Made by a program: the position numbers and the translations under genes
DNA from: a virus
Virus record (IMG/VR): IMGVR_UViG_3300031539_000265
Span: 1 to 26,989 of that record
DNA length: 26,989 bases
Direction: 5' to 3' (one strand)
Notes under the pieces: generated by a model
The model's input: the letters and a program-made list of their open reading frames with translations, nothing else
Database searches by the model: none
Told to the model about the DNA's origin: nothing
In this document: positions 1-7,750 of the stretch, in pieces
How the letters are laid out: the number at the start of each line of letters is the position of its first letter
Position numbering within the stretch: position 1 is the first letter of the stretch

Positions 1-417
1 AAACAACTATTTCAAACGAAAGTAGTTACTGCTGGGAACATATTGATTATTGATACGGTTGGTTCAAAGTCGGCGAAAATATTTGAAAGATTACAAAAGA
101 CAAGAGAACACAACTATACCAACACAATCATTTATTTAGAAATCAATGTAGATTTGGCGTTACAGCGAGATGTTTGGAGAAAGGATCATTCTGGCAGAGG
201 CGTAGGCATTCCGGTTATTGTGAATTATTCTAAATCAATGGATAATGCGTATAATGATTACAAAGCAGAAGGTACTAAGGAAAATGGAGTAGTTGATAGG
301 TTGATGCATTTTGTTTGGAAACCGGCTGGGAACTCACCAGTGAAAGGAACTTGGACATTGACGAAGGATGATAGATTTTCGCTGAAAAGACGATTAAAAT
401 CATTAAAAGGTAAATAA
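1..417 (+). CDS. P-loop kinase / Zeta-toxin-like protein, C-terminal part (left edge truncated)
   Basis: The frame is open from the first base, so the gene begins outside the window; about 138 codons are visible. The visible part fits the C-terminal half of the P-loop nucleotide-kinase/Zeta-toxin type found in T4-like phages. A hydrophobic strand ends in IIDTVG. Next comes a helix with FERLQKTREHNY, then the strand TIIYLEINVD, then a basic LALQRDVWR segment and GRGVGIPVIV, matching the usual lid region (A-x-x-R-x-x-x-R then a proline). The Walker A loop would lie upstream, so kinase activity cannot be confirmed. The TTG at 43 is internal and not a convincing start. A terminator follows about 80 bases downstream, so this gene ends a transcription unit. 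The next enzymes also handle nucleotides, which suits a nucleotide kinase. The family call is from memory of fold patterns. Confidence 0.6.
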   Translation, partial: KQLFQTKVVTAGNILIIDTVGSKSAKIFERLQKTREHNYTNTIIYLEINVDLALQRDVWRKDHSGRGVGIPVIVNYSKSMDNAYNDYKAEGTKENGVVDRLMHFVWKPAGNSPVKGTWTLTKDDRFSLKRRLKSLKGK

Positions 418-499
418 ATCAAATGGCAGATAATATAAAAATATTAACCGAATTTATTACTAAATTAGAAAACAAGTAAAAAGTTAAATTTTTATTAAG

Positions 500-526
500 A
501 AGGACTATTAAATAGTCCTTTTTTTG
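500..526 (+). terminator. Rho-independent terminator
   Basis: A perfect 9-bp stem (500-508 pairing with 512-520) with a 3-base TAA loop is followed directly by a run of five further T residues. It lies in the 167-base gap after the kinase-like gene and before a candidate promoter, where a transcription unit should end. The rest of the gap (418-499) is AT-rich and shows nothing I can support. Confidence 0.88.
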
Positions 527-532
527 TTTTTA

Positions 533-546
533 TATATTTATTTATA
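533..546 (+). promoter_or_regulatory. Candidate phage promoter, degenerate copy of the TATATTTATA element
   Basis: Just after the terminator the sequence TATATTTATTTATA matches 9 of 10 positions of the TATATTTATA decamer found exactly at 4422, 5200, 15947 and 17879. It lies about 40 bases before the TTG start at 585. Placement between a terminator and a gene start suits a promoter. This is the weakest copy and the assignment is inferred from position and similarity only. Confidence 0.45.
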
Positions 547-584
547 AGGAATAACTTTTTTATAAACAATAGTGGAGAATAATC

Positions 585-1139
585 TTGCTACGAGAATCAA
601 TACGGCAATTAATAAGCGAAGAACTTGACGAATTACGTTTTAATATTGCGTTGGTAGAAATAGATCAGATATCACAAGCAGTAGATTTTGCTCGTGATAT
701 TCATTCCGGCCAATGGAGAAACAAATCGCCATTGCCATATATGGTACATCCAATGCGGGTATATCACCGCGCAAAAAAGAGAGGTCTCTCAAAGAAACAT
801 CAAGTTTTAGCCATACTACATGATACGGTTGAAGATTCTAACAATCCGCAAAGAACTCTGGCGAAAATAAAAGAGTTGTTTGGAAGTACGATTGCTAACT
901 TAATATTGATAATGTCGCATGATAAAAATGTGGATTATTCTACATATCTTTATAAACTGGCAAAACTGTCGCCGACGGCATTTGATATAAAGTTGTTAGA
1001 TTTAGAGGATAATTTGAGTGACAGCCCAAGTCCAAAACAACAATATAAGTATAAACAAGCATTAGACTATTTAGAGGAAAAGGGTATACAAATAAACTCA
1101 AAGATACGGGAAAAACTTTATCAAAAAGTTGGAAAATAA
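585..1139 (+). CDS. (p)ppGpp hydrolase-type HD domain protein with N-terminal packaging-like tag
   Basis: This 184-residue protein carries the stand-alone hydrolase half of the RelA/SpoT family, as in small alarmone hydrolases (SAH/MESH1). Visible motifs in order are HSGQWR-x5-PYMVHP (residues 40-56, metal-ligand His), ILHDTVEDS (77-85, the HD and ED signature) and KLLDLEDN (136-143, the late Asp/Asn motif). No synthetase domain is present. These families remove the 3'-pyrophosphate of (p)ppGpp, with Mn(II). Residues 1-17 (LRESIRQLISEEL) match the helix tag shared by many proteins here, so it may be a virion-packaged enzyme; that is inference. The TTG start has GGAG 7 bases upstream and begins the tag exactly. 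A terminator and candidate promoter lie upstream, and the next gene begins one base after the stop. It could act on another nucleotide. Confidence 0.88.
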   Translation: MLRESIRQLISEELDELRFNIALVEIDQISQAVDFARDIHSGQWRNKSPLPYMVHPMRVYHRAKKRGLSKKHQVLAILHDTVEDSNNPQRTLAKIKELFGSTIANLILIMSHDKNVDYSTYLYKLAKLSPTAFDIKLLDLEDNLSDSPSPKQQYKYKQALDYLEEKGIQINSKIREKLYQKVGK

Positions 1140-1140
1140 T

Positions 1141-4100
1141 ATGAATAATATAGAAAAATTTAGTGAACAAATACTTCTTGAAATGATTCAAGAAATCGAG
1201 AGAAAGTCGATGCCACAAGTCAAAGGTAAGAATGTAGATGAGGTATTGAAAATCTTTGATGAAAGTGGTATTGCTTATGAACAAGGTCAAGCTAAGTGTA
1301 GTGATTTATCAGCGACACAAGAAGATTTTATTCCTGAAAAAGTTGAAAGTATAAAGAAACAAATCCAGGAAACTGATTGGGTTACACATCCTTTATTCAT
1401 TTCAAAAGAGGGGAAGATACTTGACGGACATCATCGGTGGCTCGCGTACAAGGAAATCTATGGCGACGATTATTCTATTCCAGTGACCAAAGTTGATTTA
1501 CCATTAGAGCAAGCGTTACAAACCTTTGATGATAGTGCTTCAGAAGTGAATGAAGAAACAATTAATCAAAGGACTATTGTTGTTTTTCCTGGTCGTTTTC
1601 AGCCTTTTCATTCTGGGCATTATTATTCATATCAAGCGTTAAAGAAGAAATTTGGTGACGTTTATGTAGCGACATCGGACAAAGTTGAGCCAGGAAAATC
1701 GCCTTTTAATTTTTCTGAAAAGAAACAAATAATGAAAAAGATGTTTGGTATTTCAACGAATAGAATTATTCCAGTGAAAAGTCCTTATAATGCTAATAGT
1801 TACGAAAAAATAGGCGATTCAACTAAAGATGTTTTAGTTATTGGACTTGGAGAAAAGGACGCTCAACGTTTAGGTGGCAAGTGGTATAAGCCGTATAAGG
1901 GAAATGAAAACAACTTGAAACCTTTTAATGAACACATTTATACTTATATTGTTCCACAACTACAAATGAAAGTTGGTGGCAAAACGATTAGCGGAACACA
2001 AACACGAGAAGTGTTTAAAAAAGGTTCTGATAAAGCGAAACAGAATCTATTCAAAAAACTTTACGGAAAGTTTGATCAAGGTATATTTGATTTGATAGTA
2101 AATAAACTAAATGAAAGTGTTATTTTAGGAAGTACGGTAATAGAAGATTTTGTAACTGAAGTCAATATAAAACAACTTTTACTTGAGGTAAGTCAAGCTG
2201 TTGAGTCTGAAGTTGACGATGGGCCAGCTACATTTTACAAAAGACCTGACGCATTTGTATTGGGTCAACTTGTAAACAAACAAAAATCGGTGAGTGATGT
2301 TATTAAACAACTTGGTTGGCAGATTGTAGACTGGTTAGCCGGCGACAACGAAGATATAATGACACTTCGACATAAATATAAAACAGATCATGTAGGTGAT
2401 GTTTCATTTGGTGATCTTGGAGTAAGAGATACAACTTATCCAGATCCACTACAAAAGTATAAAAATCGTATGGAGAAAATAGCTACTAATGTAGGGTATT
2501 CTTTGGTTAGTTGGTTATTGAGTAAGGACAACAAGAGAAACATTATCGATGATCCTAAGAGCGAAATGGCGACACACGAGCCGTTAGTACAAAATACAAG
2601 TGGAAATAGACCATTAGGGGAACAACTTTTTTCAAAAGAATGGTGGACTAAAAATGTTATGACTGAAAGTCCTGATAATGTTGAAATAAAAGGAAAAAAT
2701 CTTGAATATACTGACAGAGATGCAAGGGCATTTGGGTATAAGAAAGAAAAAATGCTAATTTCTAAATTTGGAGATACACATTACAGTATGGGATTATTTT
2801 TGAAGTATTCAGGGAGAATTTGGAAAAAAAATAAAGTTATATCATTTTGGGAGTATCCATCGGTTAGTAAATTTAAAAAAGTAATTCAGGATCTTGAAAA
2901 AATAACTAAACTTAATATATGGAATGATCCAAAATGGCAATTAGATGTTGAAAAGTCTAAAGCCGTGATGGGAACTTTAATACCATTAAAATCATATATT
3001 GGTTCTGGTGAAGTAAAACGAACAAAACATGCGGATTCGCCTTTAATTAAAGGAAAAACAAAAGTTTCTGCGGGTTGGGGCTCAAAAAAAATACCAAAAG
3101 ATATAAAACCTGGCGAAACTATGGCTCAATATAATGCTCGTCAAAGAACCAGCGAAAATTTAGACGATTCAAAATTTTTATTAATAGAAGGTGGAGCATA
3201 TGGCCATTTAAATCATCCATTTGACGATATGGATTTGACATTTGGTGATTTAAAGACGATGATTGATACTGCTCTTGAGGGCAAGTTAGAAATGGCACAG
3301 GAAAAAACGGATGGGCAGAATTTAATGATTTCGTGGAAAAATGGAAAGTTGGTCGCCGCACGAAACAAGAGTCACCTAAAAAACTTTGGCGAGAATGCTC
3401 TCAACAAAAATGGAGTAAGTGATATGTTTGCGGGTCGCGGAGAAATTCAAAATGCTTTTACATTTGCCATGAATGATTTGGAAAAAGCGATAGGTAAATT
3501 ATCACAAAAACAAAAAGACAAAATTTTTCAAAATGGAAAGAAGTTTATGAGTTTTGAGGTAATGTATCCAGCGACACAAAATGTAATACCTTATGGAATG
3601 TCAATGTTATTATTTCATGGAACTATGGAGTATGACAAAGAGGGTAATGTAATAGGTGGAAGTAAAGAGGATGCTAAAATGCTTGCAGGAATGATAAAAC
3701 AAATTAATCAAGAGGTACAAAAAAACTATACGATTGGAGATGTACCTGTATTGAAACTTCCTAAAGTGCAAGATTTCTCAAAACAAAAAGCTAAATTTAA
3801 TAGTAAATTAAATACATTAAAAAATCAATTTAAATTAAAAGATTCTGATTTAGTAATGTTATATCATCAATCTTGGTGGGAAGATTTTATTTCAAAACAA
3901 GCGAAAAAGTTTAAATATGGAATACCAAATCGTGTAATGACAAATCTTGTAAAACGGTGGGCGTACAGTGACAAGTCATATAAGATAACGGACATGAAAA
4001 AGGAGATTGACAACGAGAAGTTTTTGAGTTGGGCGTTAGATTTTGACAAGACAAGTCATGATGATCAATTAAAGAAAAACATTTCGCCTTTTGAGTTATT

Positions 4101-4407
4101 ATTTTTAGAGTTGGGTGCTCAAGTATTGAAAAACATGAATCAACTATTAACTGCTAATCCTGAAAAAGCTGTACAACAAATGAAGAAAGATTTGGAAGCG
4201 ACTATTAAGGAACTTGAGGCGACAAACGATGTAACAAAAATGGGAAAGTTAAAAACACAACTGGATAGATTAAATGCTATTGGTGGAATGGACACAATAG
4301 TGCCGACTGAAGGAATTACGTTTATGTATAATGGAAAACTTTATAAATTAACGGGTACGTTTGCGGCTAGCAACCAGATATTAGGTATGTTGAAGTTTAG
4401 TAGATAA
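1141..4407 (+). CDS. Multidomain fusion: ParB-like, NMNAT-like nucleotidylyltransferase and ATP-dependent RNA/DNA ligase-like domains
   Basis: The start is ATG 1141, which follows the previous stop and has GGAAA upstream; the in-frame TTG at 1129 lies inside the previous gene. The product is 1088 residues. Residues 1-20 are a helix resembling the packaging tags. Residues about 25-125 look like a ParB/sulfiredoxin-type domain with ILDGHHRW (93-100). Residues 145-325 are an HxGH nucleotidylyltransferase: FPGRFQPFHSGH (149-160), VIGLGEKD and ISGTQTR (283-289), the NMNAT pattern. Residues about 340-510 are unassigned. Residues about 675-1088 show covalent-nucleotidyltransferase ligase motifs: EKTDGQN (721-727, Lys722 the likely adenylated residue), ARNKSH, SFEVMYP (804-810), EGITF (1057-1061) and YKLTG. 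Linkers contain L-N-E and V-T-E sites. Substrates are unknown; NAD synthesis and nucleic-acid end joining or capping are options. Confidence 0.87.
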   Translation: MNNIEKFSEQILLEMIQEIERKSMPQVKGKNVDEVLKIFDESGIAYEQGQAKCSDLSATQEDFIPEKVESIKKQIQETDWVTHPLFISKEGKILDGHHRWLAYKEIYGDDYSIPVTKVDLPLEQALQTFDDSASEVNEETINQRTIVVFPGRFQPFHSGHYYSYQALKKKFGDVYVATSDKVEPGKSPFNFSEKKQIMKKMFGISTNRIIPVKSPYNANSYEKIGDSTKDVLVIGLGEKDAQRLGGKWYKPYKGNENNLKPFNEHIYTYIVPQLQMKVGGKTISGTQTREVFKKGSDKAKQNLFKKLYGKFDQGIFDLIVNKLNESVILGSTVIEDFVTEVNIKQLLLEVSQAVESEVDDGPATFYKRPDAFVLGQLVNKQKSVSDVIKQLGWQIVDWLAGDNEDIMTLRHKYKTDHVGDVSFGDLGVRDTTYPDPLQKYKNRMEKIATNVGYSLVSWLLSKDNKRNIIDDPKSEMATHEPLVQNTSGNRPLGEQLFSKEWWTKNVMTESPDNVEIKGKNLEYTDRDARAFGYKKEKMLISKFGDTHYSMGLFLKYSGRIWKKNKVISFWEYPSVSKFKKVIQDLEKITKLNIWNDPKWQLDVEKSKAVMGTLIPLKSYIGSGEVKRTKHADSPLIKGKTKVSAGWGSKKIPKDIKPGETMAQYNARQRTSENLDDSKFLLIEGGAYGHLNHPFDDMDLTFGDLKTMIDTALEGKLEMAQEKTDGQNLMISWKNGKLVAARNKSHLKNFGENALNKNGVSDMFAGRGEIQNAFTFAMNDLEKAIGKLSQKQKDKIFQNGKKFMSFEVMYPATQNVIPYGMSMLLFHGTMEYDKEGNVIGGSKEDAKMLAGMIKQINQEVQKNYTIGDVPVLKLPKVQDFSKQKAKFNSKLNTLKNQFKLKDSDLVMLYHQSWWEDFISKQAKKFKYGIPNRVMTNLVKRWAYSDKSYKITDMKKEIDNEKFLSWALDFDKTSHDDQLKKNISPFELLFLELGAQVLKNMNQLLTANPEKAVQQMKKDLEATIKELEATNDVTKMGKLKTQLDRLNAIGGMDTIVPTEGITFMYNGKLYKLTGTFAASNQILGMLKFSR

Positions 4408-4421
4408 AAATTTTATTTTTG

Positions 4422-4431
4422 TATATTTATA
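4422..4431 (+). promoter_or_regulatory. TATATTTATA element upstream of the GIY-YIG gene
   Basis: Exact TATATTTATA, ending 27 bases before the ATG at 4459, in one of the few gaps over 40 bases. The same decamer sits at 5200, 15947 and 17879, each 27-42 bases before a start codon. I read it as a phage-specific -10-like promoter element. Its reverse complement contains the T4 late consensus TATAAATA, so orientation is uncertain. Confidence 0.55.
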
Positions 4432-4458
4432 GATATAAATTAACAGGGGAGTTAGAAA

Positions 4459-5190
4459 ATGATTATCTATAAAACAACAAATAAAATAAATGGAAAAATT
4501 TATATTGGGAAAGATAGTAAAAATAATTCTAATTATTTAGGTTCTGGAGTGATATTACAAAACGCGATAAAGAAATATGGCAAAGAAAATTTTGTAAAAG
4601 AAATAATTGAAGAATGTAAAAACGAACAACATTTAGACGAAAGAGAAATATATTGGATAAATTATTTTTCTGCTGTAGATTCTGAAAAATTTTATAATTT
4701 AGCTGATGGTGGTTGTGGTGTTAGTAGCCGAATGATGTATGATTATTGGAAAAACCATCCAGAAAGAAAAATGGAATTAAGTGAAAAAATGAGTGGAGAA
4801 AATAATCCTTTTTATGGAAAAACACACACCGAAGAAAATAAACAACTTTTTGCTGATAATGCGAGAAAATTACATACTGGTAAAAAACGAAGTGAAGAAA
4901 CAAAACGAAGAATAAAAGAAGGAGTAAAAAATTCTGATCATGCTGAAATTATGAAGTCGCCCGAAATGAGTAAGAGGATTTCTGAGGCGACAAAAAAAGG
5001 AATGGATAATCCTGAAGTGAGAGAGAAATGCGCGTATTGGAAAGGGAAAAAACAACCTGAAGAAATGGTTGAAAAAAGAAATAAAAAAGTATCGGAAGCA
5101 TTAAAAGGGAAGCCAAAATCTGAAGAGCACAAACAAGCATTAAAAGAAGCTTGGAAACGAAGAAAAGAAAGAAAAACAGAGGGTAAATAA
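4459..5190 (+). CDS. GIY-YIG homing endonuclease with NUMOD3 repeats (Seg-like)
   Basis: This 243-residue protein begins with the GIY-YIG nuclease fold: IIYKTTNKINGKIYIGK (residues 2-18) contains the paired IY/YIG strands. YLGSG, AIKKYGKENF and a conserved E in LDEREIYWI (54-62) follow, then YNLADGG. The C-terminal half has NUMOD3-type DNA-binding repeats of the form NPFYGKTH-TEENK, GKKRSEETKRRIKEG and GKPKSEEHKQALKEAW. This matches free-standing Seg endonucleases of T4-like phages, which cut alleles lacking the gene and so spread it. It has its own upstream TATATTTATA element and GGGGAG ribosome binding site, with a 51-base gap before it and another such element after it. It looks like a self-contained inserted cassette. 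It is complete, with no sign of decay. Confidence 0.93.
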   Translation: MIIYKTTNKINGKIYIGKDSKNNSNYLGSGVILQNAIKKYGKENFVKEIIEECKNEQHLDEREIYWINYFSAVDSEKFYNLADGGCGVSSRMMYDYWKNHPERKMELSEKMSGENNPFYGKTHTEENKQLFADNARKLHTGKKRSEETKRRIKEGVKNSDHAEIMKSPEMSKRISEATKKGMDNPEVREKCAYWKGKKQPEEMVEKRNKKVSEALKGKPKSEEHKQALKEAWKRRKERKTEGK

Positions 5191-5199
5191 AATAAATAG

Positions 5200-5209
5200 T
5201 ATATTTATA
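5200..5209 (+). promoter_or_regulatory. TATATTTATA element upstream of the 5242 gene
   Basis: Exact TATATTTATA between the GIY-YIG stop and the ATG at 5242, 32 bases before that ATG. It overlaps the in-frame ATG at 5209, which argues against that upstream start. It is inferred to be a promoter restoring transcription downstream of the endonuclease cassette. Confidence 0.5.
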
Positions 5210-5241
5210 TGTGTATAAAACACTTATTAGGAGAATGTAAA

Positions 5242-5508
5242 ATGAGCAATTATGAAGATGTTGTAAAAAACATTATTAGCAAAACGAATAGCAGAAAAGA
5301 CCAAAATCCAAAAATTTACAGATTAACTTGGGCGAGTGGACAAAATAATGTTGTTTCTATGAATGAAGCGGTTGAAACGATTAATCGTTGGGCTAATCAA
5401 AAGGGTTGGGAATGGATACGAGTAGTCAATACCGAGACCAAGAAGCAACAAATCGTCTATGAATCAGCAAATCGTAGTGGTAAAAGATTGAATGAATTGA
5501 GTGTATAA
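5242..5508 (+). CDS. Small hypothetical protein (88 aa)
   Basis: I do not recognise this protein. ATG 5242 is chosen over the in-frame ATG 5209 because AGGAG sits 8 bases before it and the longer form would run through the TATATTTATA element. The product is soluble, with a helical N-terminus (YEDVVKNIISKT) followed by an alpha/beta region with GWEWIRVVNTETKKQQIVYE, suggesting a small compact fold. It ends in RLNELSV, which holds an L-N-E site like others in the window, but it has no N-terminal helix tag of the L-R-x-I-I-x-E-E type. The next gene's ribosome binding site overlaps its stop, so the two are probably co-translated. Confidence 0.75.
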   Translation: MSNYEDVVKNIISKTNSRKDQNPKIYRLTWASGQNNVVSMNEAVETINRWANQKGWEWIRVVNTETKKQQIVYESANRSGKRLNELSV

Positions 5509-5519
5509 GGAGATTTCAA

Positions 5520-5810
5520 ATGAAACGATCAGATTTGAAAAAAATGATTATAGAAGAAATCCAAAAATTGAAAGAAGAAGATTTGGTGAAAAAAGTTGCG
5601 GATGCCACTAAGAAAATGAATACAAAATACAAAAAACTTGTTGGGACGAGAGTAAAAACACCAGATAAACAGGAATGGGAATTTGTAGAAACTAATGATC
5701 TGGGTGTTCCGTATTTTGTTAAAGTTGTTGGTGGAAAACCACAAAAAAAACAATTTACGGTTGCAATGTTTGGCAGAGATTGGTTAGATTCTGAATTGAA
5801 GAAAAAATAA
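5520..5810 (+). CDS. Small tagged protein (96 aa), putative capsid-internal protein
   Basis: The function is not recognised. The N-terminus, MKRSDLKKMIIEEIQKLKEE, is a clear member of the shared amphipathic-helix tag, nearly the same as the start of the 22736 gene (MKRSELKEIIKEEITKF). After a basic helix the rest looks like a small beta-rich domain (GTRVKTPDKQEWEFVETNDLGVPYFVKVVGG) ending in a charged tail. The ATG has AAGGAG 7 bases upstream, and the stop overlaps the next ATG (TAATG). By analogy with T4 internal proteins the tag could direct it into the prohead and be cut by the gp21-type protease; that is inference. Confidence 0.8.
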   Translation: MKRSDLKKMIIEEIQKLKEEDLVKKVADATKKMNTKYKKLVGTRVKTPDKQEWEFVETNDLGVPYFVKVVGGKPQKKQFTVAMFGRDWLDSELKKK

Positions 5811-7702
5811 TGAAAGCATCCTTTAAAAACTTTCAACTTTTAGCAGACCCGGAGCTGTATGAAGCGATGTTGAAAAAATATGGAGCCCAATCTTATGGCG
5901 AAAATAAAATGGCAATTAAAACAAACAATTCATTTGCCAGTTGGATGATTGCCGAGAAGGTCGGCGACAAGTATAAGATTACGCCTATTTCATCTCAAAA
6001 CAACGAGAGACAATCTTTGCAAATGGAGGCATATTGGACAACACTGAAAGAATTTCCAATAACTGAGTATAAAGATGTGCCAATTTTTTACCGTCAGTGG
6101 TTTGTAAATCGGGGTTTGATAAAAGAATCAAGTGCAAGTGAAGAAGCGAAAAAGAAAGGCTTAACACATAAAGGGTTTGGGCGGTATGCAGATAAATCTG
6201 GAAAAGTTGTTGCAAAAAGTGAAGATGGTGCATTAGTTGGTTTAGATAAGGATAAAAAAACAAAAAAGGTTAATTCAAGAAAGGAAAATGATGATATGCC
6301 GCCTTCAAAAATTCCTGAAAAAATTAAAAGGATATTGAAAAAACATGATATAGAACCTATAAAGATTATAGGTGAAGGTGGGCATGGGTATGCATACGTA
6401 ACGAAAAATGGAAACATATTAAAGGTCACAAATGATAGAGCAGAAGCTAAAGCTATGGCAAAAATTAAAAAACACAACTTAAAAAACATAGTTAAACCTT
6501 TAAAAGTATTAAAAGATAGTAAAAATTTTTATTATATAGAAATGGAAAAACTTTATCCAATGCCCGATTCTATGATGGATGACAATATGCTTAGATATAT
6601 GACGGAACATCTTGCGGAAATAACTTATCAAGAAAATGGAAGGAATATAGGAAATATAACAAAAGATGATTTTGAAAAAATAATAACTAATGAATATATT
6701 TTTGATGACGAAGGTGTTTATATATATAAAGATATGAGTCAAGAAGATAAAATTGAAACCAATAAATCGATTAAAAAATATTTAAATCAAGAATGGAAAA
6801 AGTTTGAGCAATATAAAAAAACTAATAGTAAATTTTTAACTGATTATGTAAATGGAATAGATCAATTAAAAGATATAGGTATAGAATTTAAAGACACTCA
6901 TCTTGGTAATTTGATGATTGATAAAGATGGAAATTATAAATTTATTGATATAGGATATTCGTTTGGGGCAGAAAAGGAAAAAGTTAAAAAAATGGAACAA
7001 AAAGAAATGAAAGAGGAAGCAGAACGGGATTACAAGGATGAATACAAGAAATTTCAATCGTCAGATAAGAGTAAAAAATATAGAGCAGAACTGAACAAAT
7101 ATAATCGTGATAAGGGGACGTATGGAAACGGCGACGGCAAGGATGCGACACACAAGGACGGCGAGATAAAGGGATTTGAGGACGAATCAGCGAACAAGGG
7201 TCGCCGAGAAAAATCGCGACTCAAAAAGGAAAGTGAGATAAATGAAAAATTTCCAGCAGACTGGCAATACGATTTCCGTAAGATTGATTTTCCAAGTGTG
7301 CAAGTTTGGAGTGGAGAAAATCTTATAAAAACAAATCTACCAAAGAAACAAGCGCAACGATTAGTAAAAGCGAGAAAAGCGTTTGTTATAACTGGTGGAG
7401 CTATAAGTTTAATAGGGGAGAGTAAAACGAAAATAACGAAATTAAGGATTCGTGAGATCATTATGGAAGAATATCAAAAATTAAATGAAAGTCTTAAAGA
7501 AAATTTGGGTTTATCAAATGGAACTAAAGTTATGTACATAAACAATAAAAGTAAATTAGTTCCAGCAAAAATTAAGGATGAAGTAGGTCATGACCAATAT
7601 CAAATTATAGATGATAAAGAAGGAAATATACAAGTATTAAAAAAAGGGGGAAAGGCTAAACAAGGTGTATACTTTCAATTAAAAGAAAGTAAAATAAGCT
7701 GA
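5810..7702 (+). CDS. Polyprotein with protein-kinase-like domain and internal packaging-like tag
   Basis: This 630-residue protein has several modules. Residues about 10-105 are unassigned, with EAMLKKYGAQSYGE echoing the YGV-SP module of the 7751 gene. Residues 117-143 hold a GFGRYADKSGKVVAKSEDG segment. Residues about 183-390 are kinase-like: glycine loop GEGGHGYAY (188-196), Lys205 in ILKVT, catalytic-loop equivalent KDTHLGN (361-367) and metal site DIG (380-382), more like phage/APH-type phosphotransferases than classic HRD/DFG kinases. Residues 407-475 are very basic with GDGKDATHKDG, resembling an HNH-like module. Residues 543-561 are the helix tag LRIREIIMEE followed by KLNES; the remainder looks KOW/SH3-like. 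The kinase part is markedly AT-rich compared with its flanks and may be an insertion. Phosphorylation targets are unknown. Confidence 0.85.
   Translation: MKASFKNFQLLADPELYEAMLKKYGAQSYGENKMAIKTNNSFASWMIAEKVGDKYKITPISSQNNERQSLQMEAYWTTLKEFPITEYKDVPIFYRQWFVNRGLIKESSASEEAKKKGLTHKGFGRYADKSGKVVAKSEDGALVGLDKDKKTKKVNSRKENDDMPPSKIPEKIKRILKKHDIEPIKIIGEGGHGYAYVTKNGNILKVTNDRAEAKAMAKIKKHNLKNIVKPLKVLKDSKNFYYIEMEKLYPMPDSMMDDNMLRYMTEHLAEITYQENGRNIGNITKDDFEKIITNEYIFDDEGVYIYKDMSQEDKIETNKSIKKYLNQEWKKFEQYKKTNSKFLTDYVNGIDQLKDIGIEFKDTHLGNLMIDKDGNYKFIDIGYSFGAEKEKVKKMEQKEMKEEAERDYKDEYKKFQSSDKSKKYRAELNKYNRDKGTYGNGDGKDATHKDGEIKGFEDESANKGRREKSRLKKESEINEKFPADWQYDFRKIDFPSVQVWSGENLIKTNLPKKQAQRLVKARKAFVITGGAISLIGESKTKITKLRIREIIMEEYQKLNESLKENLGLSNGTKVMYINNKSKLVPAKIKDEVGHDQYQIIDDKEGNIQVLKKGGKAKQGVYFQLKESKIS
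7415..7429 (+). other. Decayed ribosome binding site and start codon inside a coding region (fusion scar)
   Basis: GGGGAG, then AGTAAA, then ACG, followed by codons for the helix tag KITKLRIREII. The intact equivalent at 11496-11511 reads AGGAG, AAAGTAAA, ATG, then KITKREL. The simplest reading is that a separate tagged gene once started here, its ATG became ACG, and it is now read as part of the upstream frame (residues 537-540, ESKT). Confidence 0.55.
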
Positions 7703-7750
7703 GAAAATAAAAACAGTCAAAAAATATATTAATGGGTTAGGAGAATAAAA

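Noticed and set aside
424-480. 18-codon ORF (MADNIKILTEF...) in the gap before the terminator
   Set aside because: It has no ribosome binding site and is very short; the resemblance of its first residues to the portal start (MADN) is too slight to support a gene or duplicate.
5209-5241. Longer N-terminus for the 5242 gene
   Set aside because: It would translate the promoter-like TATATTTATA element's end and the AGGAG site, and has no ribosome binding site of its own.
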